From NCBI RefSeq assembly GCF_022346995.1, contig NZ_JAKRNM010000002.1, forward strand, positions 620,001-684,000: a stretch of DNA of 64,000 nucleotides, in the 5' to 3' direction. Shown here one piece after another: positions 15,846-24,531 of this stretch. The position numbers and the translations under genes were made by a program. The notes below the pieces were generated by a model, which was not told the origin of the DNA, ran no database searches, and saw nothing but the letters and a program-made list of their open reading frames with translations. The DNA is from Paenibacillus sp. ACRRY. GTDB taxonomy: Bacteria > Bacillota > Bacilli > Paenibacillales > Paenibacillaceae. Each line of letters opens with the position of its first letter. Position 1 is the stretch's first letter.

Positions 15846-17408
15846 TTGACGAAGTTATTTACAACAGGAGAGCAATACCCGCCAGAATGCGACATCCCAC
15901 GTCTGGCTCGATATAAACGCGGACGAATCATCTTTGACGGACGTCATCCGGAGATTTACGATCGCGCATCGTCACTTCTGCAGGATACGCCACACGCGCC
16001 GCAACTTCAGACGTTGTTCATCGCGGTTAACTTGATGGACATTTTGCTTACGAAGCCTGCGGATTTGCTTACGGGCGAGCCTCCGACATTCGAAAGTGGA
16101 ACAGGCGCAGGAAGCCGCGAGCAGGAACGGCTTGATTCCATCGTTGAAGAGAACGATTTAGTTCAAGCCACGCACGAACTCGTCATCGGCGGAGGCTACC
16201 GCGGCGACTCGTACCTCAAAACGTACTTCGGAACGCGTGCAGACGTCAGTGAGACGGAAGAGCTCGGTTTACCAGCGCCAGACACTACGCTCGAACCGAT
16301 TATCGAAGCGGTGCCGGCGAATATCGTCTTTCCGGAGATATCGAAAGGTTCGCGCAAGAAGTTCAAAGCGTTCAATATCGCGTGGATCGATTGGGTTGAG
16401 GAAACGAATGGTCGCGTAGTGCGGTTTATATCCGGAATCGACCGAAGCTATACGCCGTACCTCGAAGTTGAGCGGCATGTTCCCGGCTACATCATTTATG
16501 AACGATATAAACTCGAAGATAAGTCCGTTAATACCGAATGGGGAGCGCCGATTGCGACGTTTACGATCGGAGATAAAGTCGATACCGGACGAGAGGTTGA
16601 CGTTGTCCCGACGGGAACTGACCGGCTACTCGTACATCACATTCCGTATAAGAGCGTCGACGACCGTTGGGAAGGTATCAGCGGAATCGAAAAGCTCGAG
16701 AGCGTGCTGGCCGCGATTAATGACCGTCTCGTACAGATCGATTATATCCTTTGGAAACATAGCGACCCGACAGCGTACGGACCGGAAGTCGACGAGAACG
16801 ACGAAAACACCGTACGTATGGGCGGAAAATATATCGAGGTTAGTAAAGATGACGTAGTGCCCGGATACATGACGTGGAACTCGCAGCTTGACGGCGCGTT
16901 TAAAGAGCTCGATATTCTGCTCGGTCTCGTTTATCAAATGAGCGAAACGCCGCAATGGTTGTTCGGTACAACGTTAGCCGCGGATAAAGGAGGCACCGGT
17001 ACGTCGCACACGGACTCCGGCGCAATCAAAGCGCGGTTCATGCCGATCCTGGCGAAAGTCAACCGGATACGCGCGCATGTTGATAAAGCGCTTCGCGACG
17101 CAATCTGGACCGCAATGCAGCTCGAAAACTTCGCGAATGACGGCGTGCAGGATTTCGAACCGTACGAACCTGTTTATCCGCGCATTAATTGGCGCGATGG
17201 CCTGCCGCGTGACGAGAAAGAAGCCGCAGAGGTTGCGAGCATCCGGACCGGAGCCAAACCGACCATGTCCGTTAGCGACGCAGTTAAGTACCTCGACGGA
17301 GTTGATGATAAGCTCGCGGAGGAAATGTTGCGCAGGATTGACGAAGACGAGAAACGCGTTAACGGCACCGTCGACAGCACGATATTTAACGAAGAGGTAG
17401 TCGTATAA
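15846..17408 (+). CDS. Portal protein (SPP1 Gp6-like)
   Basis: 520 residues. TTG 15846 follows GGAAGGAGG by about eight bases and overlaps nothing essential of terL. SPP1_Gp6 family features include LLTGEPPTFESG near residue 70 and TPQWLFGTTLAADKGGTGTS followed by the long portal helix (AIKARFMPILAKVNRIRAHV). Twelve copies form the DNA gate at the capsid vertex. The stop overlaps the next ATG (TAATG). Confidence 0.85.
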   Translation: MTKLFTTGEQYPPECDIPRLARYKRGRIIFDGRHPEIYDRASSLLQDTPHAPQLQTLFIAVNLMDILLTKPADLLTGEPPTFESGTGAGSREQERLDSIVEENDLVQATHELVIGGGYRGDSYLKTYFGTRADVSETEELGLPAPDTTLEPIIEAVPANIVFPEISKGSRKKFKAFNIAWIDWVEETNGRVVRFISGIDRSYTPYLEVERHVPGYIIYERYKLEDKSVNTEWGAPIATFTIGDKVDTGREVDVVPTGTDRLLVHHIPYKSVDDRWEGISGIEKLESVLAAINDRLVQIDYILWKHSDPTAYGPEVDENDENTVRMGGKYIEVSKDDVVPGYMTWNSQLDGAFKELDILLGLVYQMSETPQWLFGTTLAADKGGTGTSHTDSGAIKARFMPILAKVNRIRAHVDKALRDAIWTAMQLENFANDGVQDFEPYEPVYPRINWRDGLPRDEKEAAEVASIRTGAKPTMSVSDAVKYLDGVDDKLAEEMLRRIDEDEKRVNGTVDSTIFNEEVVV

Positions 17409-18250
17409 TGGCGCGGATTCCTGATCCGAACTATGACCGCGATATCAACCGTCTCGTCGACGCCTACAAACGTGGAATCCTCGCAATCGCAACGGAATTA
17501 TCACGCTTGGACGTTTCCGATATATCACGCGCACATGCAAAGGCCGCTCTCGCTGAGATTGCGGCTATTTTGCGTGACATAAACGCAGAGTCGGCCGCCT
17601 GGGTTGCGGAGTATGTTCCGAAAGCTGCAACGGACGGAGTGGCGCGGGCAATCGTCGGACTCGGCGTCGCCAATACGTTAGCCGAAGCGGAGAAGATCGT
17701 TAAGTTTAACCGGATCAACCGCGAAATGGTTGCGTCGGCTATTGCGGATACTCAGGCGGATTTATTGGCTGTTACGCAGAACATCGACCGCCGAGTCCGC
17801 CAGGCCGTTCGCCAAGCAACTGCGGAATCCTTTCGCGCTAACATGGCGTCAGGCATTAACGGTCGCCGTACGATCAACGCTGACACGCTCGCCGGCATCC
17901 GTAAGACACTCGGCCAGGCGACAGACACCGGCATTATTGACGCGGCAGGACGGCGTTGGAAGCCGGAAGTCTACGTTGATACAGTAACACGTACGAAACT
18001 TAATTCCGCGCACCGAGACGCAACGATAAACGAGGCGATCGGACGCGAAACATATTACGCGCAGATATCAAGTCATGGCGCACGAGATGCGTGTCGTAAC
18101 TGGGAAGGCCGCATCGTCAAGTTAGTACCGGATGCTCCCGGAGATTATCCGTATGTAGGCGATCTACCTCGTCGCGAAATATTTCACCCTCGTTGCCGTC
18201 ACGTACTATCTCCGGTCCGTAGTCCGGAAAATATTAGGGGAGGTATTTAG
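17408..18250 (+). CDS. Minor head protein (SPP1 gp7/MuF family)
   Basis: 280 residues, coupled to portal. The C-terminal third has the MuF signature: a helical region with TRTKLNSAHRDATINEA, then DACRNWEGRIVKL and REIFHPRCRHVLSPV, with conserved His/Cys. It binds the portal and enters the capsid with it. There is no fused toxin or ADP-ribosyltransferase domain after the MuF core. Confidence 0.82.
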   Translation: MARIPDPNYDRDINRLVDAYKRGILAIATELSRLDVSDISRAHAKAALAEIAAILRDINAESAAWVAEYVPKAATDGVARAIVGLGVANTLAEAEKIVKFNRINREMVASAIADTQADLLAVTQNIDRRVRQAVRQATAESFRANMASGINGRRTINADTLAGIRKTLGQATDTGIIDAAGRRWKPEVYVDTVTRTKLNSAHRDATINEAIGRETYYAQISSHGARDACRNWEGRIVKLVPDAPGDYPYVGDLPRREIFHPRCRHVLSPVRSPENIRGGI

Positions 18251-19444
18251 ATGGCAATATCAGATCGCGACAAAGAACGATTGAATCTGATCAGCCCCGC
18301 AGCTAATGACGTTAAGCTTGGGGACATTATTCAGGATTTTCAAGAGAGTGGTGGCGATGCAGGAAAGAAGCAGGGCTTTCTGTACAACGGAGAAACAGGT
18401 TTGTCACGATGGCGTTCAGCACTAGCCAAAGTAGCAAACGGCGATATCATCGCTAATCTCAACGTAATCGGAAGTAGCTCCGTAGTTGGAGTCGGTTCCG
18501 GAGGCGGAGGCGTTGCGGGGAATCTGGCGATTACTCAGAACTCGCTAGTAAAAAGTTTTAGCGGACGCCTACGCAGTCAGCTCGCAAGTAAATACGGGGA
18601 TGTAGGCCGCGGATTCATTCCGCAACACTACGACAAGTTTTGGACCTTCGCAGGTACATGGGCCGCCCTAGCTAACTACGGAATTATTGGAGCTCAAGCG
18701 AAAAAATCGTCAACGGTAGGTAGCACCGCGACTCTGTCATTCAGTGGAACGTCTTTAACACTTATGCTCGTAACTGGAACTTTTGGCGCAAGCTTCTCGG
18801 TGGCAATCGACGGAGGCACCGCGCAGACGTTTACCACGGTGGGGACAGCTTCGGCAGCTAAAGCATTTGCCGTTGCGTCAGGATTGGCGGACGGCGCGCA
18901 TACAGCGGTAATCACTGTTACGGCAGTTACTTCCGCATCTCACGGGCTAACGATAATCGGCGCGTACGAGGGTAAGGCAGCAACCGCAGGCGTTAGGGTA
19001 AACGCGATTGGGGTAACCGGATCAAAAACTTCCGCAGCACTAGGCGAGAACTTTTTGTACGCGGAAATCGACGCATGGGCTCCGGCGTTAACGCTTATTT
19101 GCTACTCATCTAACGATTTTAACTCGCAGACGCCACTTGCGACATTCAAAGAACAGACTCAAACGCTGATCACTCGGGCAAAGCAATTCGGAGACGTTGT
19201 ACTCATGCCGGCTGGCCTTCGAGGTATATCTCAGACTATCCCGTTGGAAGCGTATGTCGGCGTGTATAAAGAGCTCGCTGAAGAGAACGACATCGCCTTC
19301 TTGGATACGTTTGGACGCTGGCATGCAGACTTTAATTTCGCCAAAAATACGCTTCAATTCATCGCAAGTGACGATATCCACATGAACGACTACGGTCACC
19401 AAGACCTAGCGAGTGCAATTTTTAACGCGCTGGTTAACTACTGA
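18251..19444 (+). CDS. Virion protein with SGNH-hydrolase domain
   Basis: 397 residues. The first 60 resemble capsid-anchoring ends (RLNLISPAANDVKLGDIIQDF). Then come the SGNH blocks: NVIGSSSVVGVGSG (nucleophile Ser in a GSS loop, about residue 76), a beta-sandwich-like region, YSSNDF (Asn of block III) and DDIHMNDYGH (Asp and His of block V). The fold usually removes acyl or acetyl groups from carbohydrates or lipids. Sitting between MuF and scaffold, it is likely a capsid-surface enzyme or head fibre. The substrate is unknown. Confidence 0.68.
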   Translation: MAISDRDKERLNLISPAANDVKLGDIIQDFQESGGDAGKKQGFLYNGETGLSRWRSALAKVANGDIIANLNVIGSSSVVGVGSGGGGVAGNLAITQNSLVKSFSGRLRSQLASKYGDVGRGFIPQHYDKFWTFAGTWAALANYGIIGAQAKKSSTVGSTATLSFSGTSLTLMLVTGTFGASFSVAIDGGTAQTFTTVGTASAAKAFAVASGLADGAHTAVITVTAVTSASHGLTIIGAYEGKAATAGVRVNAIGVTGSKTSAALGENFLYAEIDAWAPALTLICYSSNDFNSQTPLATFKEQTQTLITRAKQFGDVVLMPAGLRGISQTIPLEAYVGVYKELAEENDIAFLDTFGRWHADFNFAKNTLQFIASDDIHMNDYGHQDLASAIFNALVNY

Positions 19445-19520
19445 TCCACGCACGACCTACGATACGTCGTTAAACTGACGGAAGCTATAGCCGACGGGCT
19501 CTAACCGGGAGGATACGATT

Positions 19521-20195
19521 ATGACCGATATTCAACGTAAGTACCCGCTAAACTTGCAACTGTTCGCAGAGGGCGACCCTGATCCGCAATCCGATCCGCA
19601 AGACCTGCAGGCTGATCCGCAGCCAAAGGCGTTTAATCAGGACGAGGTTGATCGTATGATCGCGGACCGTCTGAAAAGAGAACGAAGTAAGTACGCGGAT
19701 TACGAAGAGTTGAAACGGAAGGTTACCGAAAACGAAAAGGCTGAAGAGGAGCGCAAAAGAGCGGAGTTGTCCGTAACTGAACGCCTCGAAGCCGAAAAGG
19801 CCGAAGCTCTGGAACGCGCACAACAAGCGGAGCAGGCGAAAGAGGCCGCATTATCAGCCGCTAACCAACGCCTTATTAAAGCGGAGTTCAAAGCGGTAGC
19901 TCGCGAATTGAACGTGCGTGCTGACGCGCTCGATGACGTTCTCTTACTCGCTGACAAGACGTCAGTTAGCGTAGATGAAAACGGGAACCCAGTCGGCGTA
20001 GAGGACGCAGTTAAGGCGCTGTTAACGAATAAACCGTATCTCGTGGATGCGCCGAAGAAACCGCAGCCGATCGGTGATACGAAGCCTAATCCGGGAGATG
20101 ACGAACGCAGGACGCTCGAACAACAATTGAGCGATGCAAGGAAGTCGAAGGATTTCGCGAAGGTAATCGAATTGTCAAACAAATTAAGCAAGTAA
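19521..20195 (+). CDS. Capsid scaffolding protein (DUF4355)
   Basis: 224 residues, ATG after GGGAGG. It opens with KYPLNLQLFAEG, a phrase typical of siphophage scaffold proteins, followed by an acidic Asp/Gln-rich part, a long coiled coil (EELKRKVTENEKAEEERKR) and a short helical C-terminus (DFAKVIELSNKL) that likely binds capsid. It guides prohead assembly and is then lost. Confidence 0.8.
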   Translation: MTDIQRKYPLNLQLFAEGDPDPQSDPQDLQADPQPKAFNQDEVDRMIADRLKRERSKYADYEELKRKVTENEKAEEERKRAELSVTERLEAEKAEALERAQQAEQAKEAALSAANQRLIKAEFKAVARELNVRADALDDVLLLADKTSVSVDENGNPVGVEDAVKALLTNKPYLVDAPKKPQPIGDTKPNPGDDERRTLEQQLSDARKSKDFAKVIELSNKLSK

Positions 20196-20200
20196 TTCAG

Positions 20201-20229
20201 GGCTTTGGAAAAATTCCAAGGTCCTTTTT
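20201..20229 (+). terminator. Hairpin between scaffold and capsid genes
   Basis: A 10-bp stem GGCTTTGGAA/TTCCAAGGTC with an AAA loop is followed by CTTTTTC. It reads as an intrinsic terminator, yet the capsid gene directly follows with only a ribosome site. It may be a partial terminator or a processing and stability hairpin. Confidence 0.6.
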
Positions 20230-20260
20230 CTATGCCCAAATTTAAGGAGGAAACAAACAT

Positions 20261-21379
20261 ATGTTGAAAACTTACTCTTTCCAGGACCAAGTACGCCAGC
20301 TCGAAGCAGGTATCTCCCTAATTATCGATGACGAACCTACGTTGCTTGGTTTGATTGGTCTCGGTACTAAGCCGATTTACCAAACGAAGTTCGAATGGAT
20401 GTCGGATTCTCTGAACTCTAACCGCGCGGTTGCGGCTTCTGCTGCAGTAGCATCTGCAACTTCGATCACTGTCGCGTCTGGTGACGGTCTGAAATTCCGC
20501 GTCAATGCCGTAGCTGTAGTCGGCGAAGAGTATTTTAAAGTTACCGCTGTTGCTGGCGACGTTATCACGGTTGTTCGTGGATTCGACGGAACTACTGCCG
20601 CAGACATTGCCGCAGGTGACGAAATCCGTATCGTAGCGCGTCCGCAACTGGAAGGCGCAATGCCTGGCGTTGACGAAGGTCACGATCGTTACGTGGATTA
20701 CAACGTTACGCAAATCATCGAGCGTTACGCAGCCGTATCCAAAACGCAACAAGCTGTCCGCACCTACAACGTTGACGACGAACTGAACTACCAAGTTCAA
20801 TTGCGTCTGAAAGAGTTGCAACGCGAGCTTAACGATTGGTTGATCTACGGTCGCCGTATCGACGGTGCTCCGGGAACTCCGCGTATGACAGGCGGTCTGT
20901 TGTACTTCGCTGATAAGAAAGGCGCGGCTAAAGAGAATGCAGCCGGCGGAGAGATCACACCTACGTTGCTGAACAACTTGGCGGAGAAAGTGTACCAACG
21001 CGGAGGCTCCGTAAACACGATCCTGACGAATACCGCTGGTGCACGTCAAATCTCGAAATTCGCGAGCGACACTATCCGCACTGAGCGTACTGACACAACT
21101 ACCGGCCACAAGATCCAAACGTTTGTGTCCGATATCGTAGGCGGTTCTGTTGCGACTGTCATCGTCGATCCGAACTTCCCGAAAAACAAAATCGCGATGT
21201 TCGACCGCAGCATCCTGTCCATCGATCCGTTGAATGGCCGTGCTGTACACGATATGGACGCGTCCGTACCAGGCGCTGACTTCGTGGCTCGTCAAATCCG
21301 CGGTGAATACGGCGTTACCGTTAAGAATGCCGGCGAGAAAATCGCGATCCTCGAAAACATCAGCACAACCGTATCCTAA
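20261..21379 (+). CDS. Major capsid protein (SU10/DUF5309 type)
   Basis: 372 residues, ATG after AAGGAGGAAAC. SLIIDDEPTLLGLIGLGTKP and KFEWMSDSLN near the N-terminus are typical of the SU10-like HK97-fold capsid group. A beta-rich insert (VASGDGLKFRVNAVAVVGEE) follows, then the long helix region (NDWLIYGRRIDGAPGTPR). Codons are cleaner and more uniform than in neighbours (cgt, cgc, ctg), as expected for the most abundant protein. Confidence 0.82.
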   Translation: MLKTYSFQDQVRQLEAGISLIIDDEPTLLGLIGLGTKPIYQTKFEWMSDSLNSNRAVAASAAVASATSITVASGDGLKFRVNAVAVVGEEYFKVTAVAGDVITVVRGFDGTTAADIAAGDEIRIVARPQLEGAMPGVDEGHDRYVDYNVTQIIERYAAVSKTQQAVRTYNVDDELNYQVQLRLKELQRELNDWLIYGRRIDGAPGTPRMTGGLLYFADKKGAAKENAAGGEITPTLLNNLAEKVYQRGGSVNTILTNTAGARQISKFASDTIRTERTDTTTGHKIQTFVSDIVGGSVATVIVDPNFPKNKIAMFDRSILSIDPLNGRAVHDMDASVPGADFVARQIRGEYGVTVKNAGEKIAILENISTTVS

Positions 21380-21393
21380 TCGAAATTGAACGC

Positions 21394-21415
21394 GGGCGGC
21401 TTCGGTCGCCCTTTA
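21394..21415 (+). terminator. UUCG-capped hairpin after the capsid gene
   Basis: GGGCGGC/GTCGCCC stem closed by a TTCG tetraloop, then CTTTAAAC. The T tract is weak, so termination would be partial. Confidence 0.55.
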
Positions 21416-21437
21416 AACAATCGGAGGTGATCGCAAA

Positions 21438-21695
21438 GTGGCGAAGTATAAAGCCGCGCCGCATTACGTAATTTCCGGCGGCATTGAATTTACGGTATTT
21501 GGAACGTACGAAACGGAGGACGCGAAACAAATCGCGCTACTTGACTCGTTGGCTCCGCTATGGATTACGCGAGTAGACGACGGAAAGAAACCGGAGGAAC
21601 CTGCGCAAGTGGACGAAGAGCCCGCGGAAGATAAACCCGCGAAAGCTCCGGCGACCACCAAGCGCAAAGCGAGCGCTACGTCCTCCGCAAAATAA
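21438..21695 (+). CDS. Small head-region protein, 85 aa
   Basis: GTG after GGAGGTGATCGCAAA. The first half is globular (YVISGGIEFTVFGTYETEDA), the second half a Pro/Ala/Lys/Glu-rich tail (EEPAEDKPAKAPATTKRKAS). In many phages a small protein of this form follows the capsid gene. Function unknown. Confidence 0.5.
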   Translation: MAKYKAAPHYVISGGIEFTVFGTYETEDAKQIALLDSLAPLWITRVDDGKKPEEPAQVDEEPAEDKPAKAPATTKRKASATSSAK

Positions 21696-21710
21696 ACGGA
21701 GGTGTGGCGG

Positions 21711-22097
21711 ATGGCAATATCAGTAACGGATGCAAACGACTATATCAACGCGAATTGTATCGATATTGAGGACTGGACGGAAGCAGAAGACGCGAAAAAA
21801 CAACGAATTGTTACGCGCGCTTCCTTCGTGCTTACGAACAAGTATCCGAAGTATACGATACCTGACGCGGCGGTATACGAATTTGCTAACGCACTGGCAA
21901 CGGCATTTAACGATACGAACCGGTTGCAGCAACAAGGAGTCGCGTCATTCGGCGTGACCGGCGTCGCGAACTTTACGTTCAAGGACTGGTCAAAGAACGG
22001 TGAGGAAGCGTGGATACCGGATTCTGCGCTCGATATTATTGGCGCGGAGAATGGCGTTAAGATAGGGCGCAAGACGACGAAGTGGGTGACGTTGTAA
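21711..22097 (+). CDS. Head-tail connector (gp6-like)
   Basis: 128 residues. ATG 21711 lies nine bases after GGAGG. Helical beginning SVTDANDYINANCIDIEDW, then KKQRIVTRASFVLTNKYP, as in head-tail connector proteins that attach beneath the portal. Order (capsid, small protein, connector, closure, gp10-like, terminator) supports this more than sequence alone. Confidence 0.62.
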   Translation: MAISVTDANDYINANCIDIEDWTEAEDAKKQRIVTRASFVLTNKYPKYTIPDAAVYEFANALATAFNDTNRLQQQGVASFGVTGVANFTFKDWSKNGEEAWIPDSALDIIGAENGVKIGRKTTKWVTL

Positions 22098-22417
22098 TGG
22101 CGATTATTCCTTTGCGTCAGACCGTCATCGTCTCGCCATTCCTCAGCTATGATCCAGATTATAACGAACCGTCCTACGGCGATGATTACACGTTGAAATG
22201 CCGCTTTTCCGAAGAGGTCAAGTTAGTACGCAATCAGCGCGGAGAGGAAGTCGCCAGTGTTGGCGCGTTCTTCTTCGACCGGTTGCCTTCGTTAAATATT
22301 TCGGACCGACTCACGTACACAGACGAGAATATGCGGACGACAACGTATACGCCAATCGCAATCAGCGTAAAGAGGGCGCTCAACGGTAAGCCGCTTTTAA
22401 CGGAGGTGAACGTGTAA
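22097..22417 (+). CDS. Head closure / stopper-like protein
   Basis: 106 residues. ATG overlaps the upstream stop (TAATG). The beta-rich content (TVIVSPFLSYDPDYNEPSYG, then KCRFSEEVKLVRNQRGEE) fits the small barrel of head-tail joining proteins. Assignment is mainly by gene order. Confidence 0.55.
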   Translation: MAIIPLRQTVIVSPFLSYDPDYNEPSYGDDYTLKCRFSEEVKLVRNQRGEEVASVGAFFFDRLPSLNISDRLTYTDENMRTTTYTPIAISVKRALNGKPLLTEVNV

Positions 22418-22821
22418 TGTCGATTGAGTTCGATATGGGTGCGTTCTTCAAGGGGCTGGACTTTTCGAAAGAGAACGTTCAAGCGGCCGCCAAGATCGGA
22501 ATGGACGACGCGATTGACGACCTGTTGCGCATTTCGCGCGAAGAAGCTCCGCTCGATAAAGGTACGCTCCGTGAGACGTCAGGTAAACGAGTCACCGTAA
22601 GTCCTACCGGAGTAACTGGCGAAGTGTACTATTCCGTTAATGAGCGCGGCAGTAGTGGCGACCGCGTTAACTACGCGCTGATTGTCCACGAAATGGATAC
22701 GTTTAAGAATCCGACCACGCCCGGAACGAAGCCGAAGTATCTCGAAGATCCGCTCACGCAGAACGCGTCGAAGTATCAACGCATGATTGCGGACGCGATC
22801 CGAAAGGGGCTGGCGGAGTAA
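22417..22821 (+). CDS. HK97 gp10-like neck/tail protein
   Basis: 134 residues. DDLLRISREEAPLDKGTLRET is the diagnostic phrase of the HK97 gp10 family, followed by a beta-rich segment and YLEDPLTQNASKYQRMIAD. It bridges capsid and tail. Coupled to its neighbours through TAATG junctions. Confidence 0.75.
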   Translation: MSIEFDMGAFFKGLDFSKENVQAAAKIGMDDAIDDLLRISREEAPLDKGTLRETSGKRVTVSPTGVTGEVYYSVNERGSSGDRVNYALIVHEMDTFKNPTTPGTKPKYLEDPLTQNASKYQRMIADAIRKGLAE

Positions 22822-23195
22822 TGGCGATTCTGGGAGTGCCGGATATTACGGCTTACCTGCGCGTGGCTGTCCCGTTTACCTACGTTGCTAACGAGTTCGC
22901 GTCAGGCAATCCGGATGATTGCGCCTATGTGCGTATGAGCGGCGGATATGAGCCAAGCGAATGGACGAGTAAGCGGAGGCCAGCGTTTCAAGTTTTAGTA
23001 CGCGCTAAGTCTCCGGCAACGGCAACGCAAATAGCTGGCGCAATATTTGAGGACTTGGCGAGTAAAAACGAGTTTTACTTCGGAAGTACCCGCGTGGTTA
23101 AATCTCGCGCTAACCAATCGTCTCCGATTTACCTCGGCAAAGATGCGAATGATCGAACGATGTTTTCCCTTAATTTCACACTGACAACAATCTAG
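22821..23195 (+). CDS. Tail terminator-like minor protein
   Basis: 124 residues. FQVLVRAKSPATATQIAGAI and YLGKDANDRTMFSLNFTLT match the minor capsid/tail terminator group that caps the tail tube in siphophages. Its position just before the tube gene supports this. The stop codon lies at the base of the following hairpin. Confidence 0.62.
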   Translation: MAILGVPDITAYLRVAVPFTYVANEFASGNPDDCAYVRMSGGYEPSEWTSKRRPAFQVLVRAKSPATATQIAGAIFEDLASKNEFYFGSTRVVKSRANQSSPIYLGKDANDRTMFSLNFTLTTI

Positions 23196-23222
23196 GCGGT
23201 TCCCATACGGGGCCGTCTTTTT
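23195..23222 (+). terminator. Hairpin before the tail tube gene
   Basis: GGCGG(T)TCCC/GGGGCCGTC with ATAC loop and TTTTT. It is a terminator-like structure inside the late operon, 30 bases before the tube ATG. Confidence 0.58.
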
Positions 23223-23252
23223 GTATGTCCAAATTCGAGGAGGAACCTATAA

Positions 23253-23783
23253 ATGGCACAAGACTTTTCCAAGATCGAACTCGGTCCAGCTATCGTTGAG
23301 TACGGTACAGGCGCGGACATGGTCAAGTTCGAAACAACCATCGGCGGCGTAACGTTCGCAACCGAAACAACTTACCGCGATCAGCTTACGGACCAAACGG
23401 GCGAGACAATCGTCGGCAAACGGATCACCGGCCGTAACTGCAGCGTAACTATTCCGTTCGCAGAGTACGAATTGTCCGTAATTCCGAAAATCATGACAGG
23501 TGCAAGCGTCGTAACGGACGGCACCGACTCGAAAATCGAACTGAAAACGGGCGTAGGACTCAACCTGATTGATTCCGCGAAGCAAGCCGTTATCAAACCG
23601 CTCGCGAAACTGAACGATCCGAACTATTGGGTAACGCTGCCTAAAGCGTACTCCGAAACGGATCTGAGCTACGCGTACGACAACGAAAACGAACGGATCA
23701 CCAACGTAACACTGCGGTCGACTCCGGACGAAGACGGCGTGGTAGCGATCCTGGGCGACAGCACCATCACGGCAACGCCATAA
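23253..23783 (+). CDS. Major tail (tube) protein
   Basis: 176 residues, ATG after GAGGAGG. The beta-rich sequence (FETTIGGVTFATETTYRDQL, VGKRITGRNCSVTIPFAE) with a C-terminal SDTDEDG-like acidic end (STPDEDGVVAILGDSTITA) is typical of the tail-tube fold. Order directly before chaperones and tape measure is decisive. Clean codon use suggests high expression. Confidence 0.78.
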   Translation: MAQDFSKIELGPAIVEYGTGADMVKFETTIGGVTFATETTYRDQLTDQTGETIVGKRITGRNCSVTIPFAEYELSVIPKIMTGASVVTDGTDSKIELKTGVGLNLIDSAKQAVIKPLAKLNDPNYWVTLPKAYSETDLSYAYDNENERITNVTLRSTPDEDGVVAILGDSTITATP

Positions 23784-23790
23784 ATAACGC

Positions 23791-23813
23791 GCGGTCCTTC
23801 GGGGCCGCTTTTA
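23791..23813 (+). terminator. UUCG-capped hairpin after the tail tube gene
   Basis: GCGGTCC/GGGCCGC with TTCG loop, then TTTTA. Twin of the hairpin after the capsid gene. Confidence 0.58.
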
Positions 23814-23833
23814 CTTTAACGGAGGCGATAATA

Positions 23834-24229
23834 TTGCGATTAATCGGCGCGAACAAATACAAGATCGGCGGCAGGACGGTAACGCCACGTAAGATTACGA
23901 TTGCACAATGGCGCGATCTGTTCGATTCAATCCACGCAGTACCGCAGCTCATCGTGAGTGTAATGACCGCTGCTCCCGGAGACAAGGCGGCTTATTTCGT
24001 TGCAGCGATCCGCGAGTCCTTTGACGACATCGTGCGCGTGACGGCCGTCCTGACGGGCATTGACGAGGAGTATATCGAAAAGAACGCGTCCATTGACGAG
24101 TTGGTGGCGTTCTACGGTGCGGTAGCGAAGGCGAACAATTTCGGTGAACTGTTAAAAAACGGGCGGGGCGTCCTGAACCTGGCGGGACTGGCAGCGGGTC
24201 AGACTCCGGACGCGCCGAACGCAGAGTAA
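23834..24229 (+). CDS. Tail assembly chaperone G
   Basis: 131 residues, TTG after CGGAGGCGATAATA. It is predominantly helical (TIAQWRDLFDSIHAVPQLI, VRVTAVLTGIDEEYIE). It keeps the tape measure soluble during tail assembly. A slippery site at 24154 lets a fraction of ribosomes continue into the T frame. Confidence 0.75.
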   Translation: MRLIGANKYKIGGRTVTPRKITIAQWRDLFDSIHAVPQLIVSVMTAAPGDKAAYFVAAIRESFDDIVRVTAVLTGIDEEYIEKNASIDELVAFYGAVAKANNFGELLKNGRGVLNLAGLAAGQTPDAPNAE

Positions 24230-24516
24230 CGATTGACGAGTTTTTCATAGAGTGCGCAGTCCGTCTCGGCAAGACGCAAGTCGAGTTTGAAACGGGCTAT
24301 TTCGTCATGGACGTTTTTACCGCGCTTGAAGCCAAGCGGAAAGTCGATGCGGAGGATTGGCTGACATCATTGTCCGTTCAACATTCGACCGGCGACGACA
24401 TGAAGAAGCTCATAGGCAGCCTGCGGGAACGTGCCGGCATGAACGCGGCAACTAAAGCGGAGTTTGACGAATCAGGATTCGAAGCCATGCGGAGGCAGCT
24501 ACGGCACGGACGATAA
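23834..24516 (+). CDS. Tail assembly chaperone GT, -1 frameshift product
   Basis: Joining frames at 24160 gives a 227-residue protein. The T part opens only after a stop at 24145-24147 and has no ribosome site of its own. Its core (TIDEFFIECAVRLGKTQVEF, then FETGYFVMDVFTALEAKRK) is a typical T domain that contacts the tube protein. The -1 direction equals that of lambda G/GT. Confidence 0.72.
24154..24188 (+). promoter_or_regulatory. -1 programmed frameshift site
   Basis: In the G frame codons read TTA AAA AAC, creating the classic slippery heptamer A AAA AAC at 24154-24160. Nine bases downstream GTCCTG (24170-24175) pairs with CGGGAC (24183-24188) as a stimulatory hairpin. Confidence 0.78.
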
Positions 24517-24531
24517 GGAGAGGTGATAGCG

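Noticed and set aside
20318-21295. Long minus-strand open frame across the capsid gene
   Set aside because: It is antisense to the strongly supported capsid gene and has no ribosome site. Regular codon use makes such frames common.
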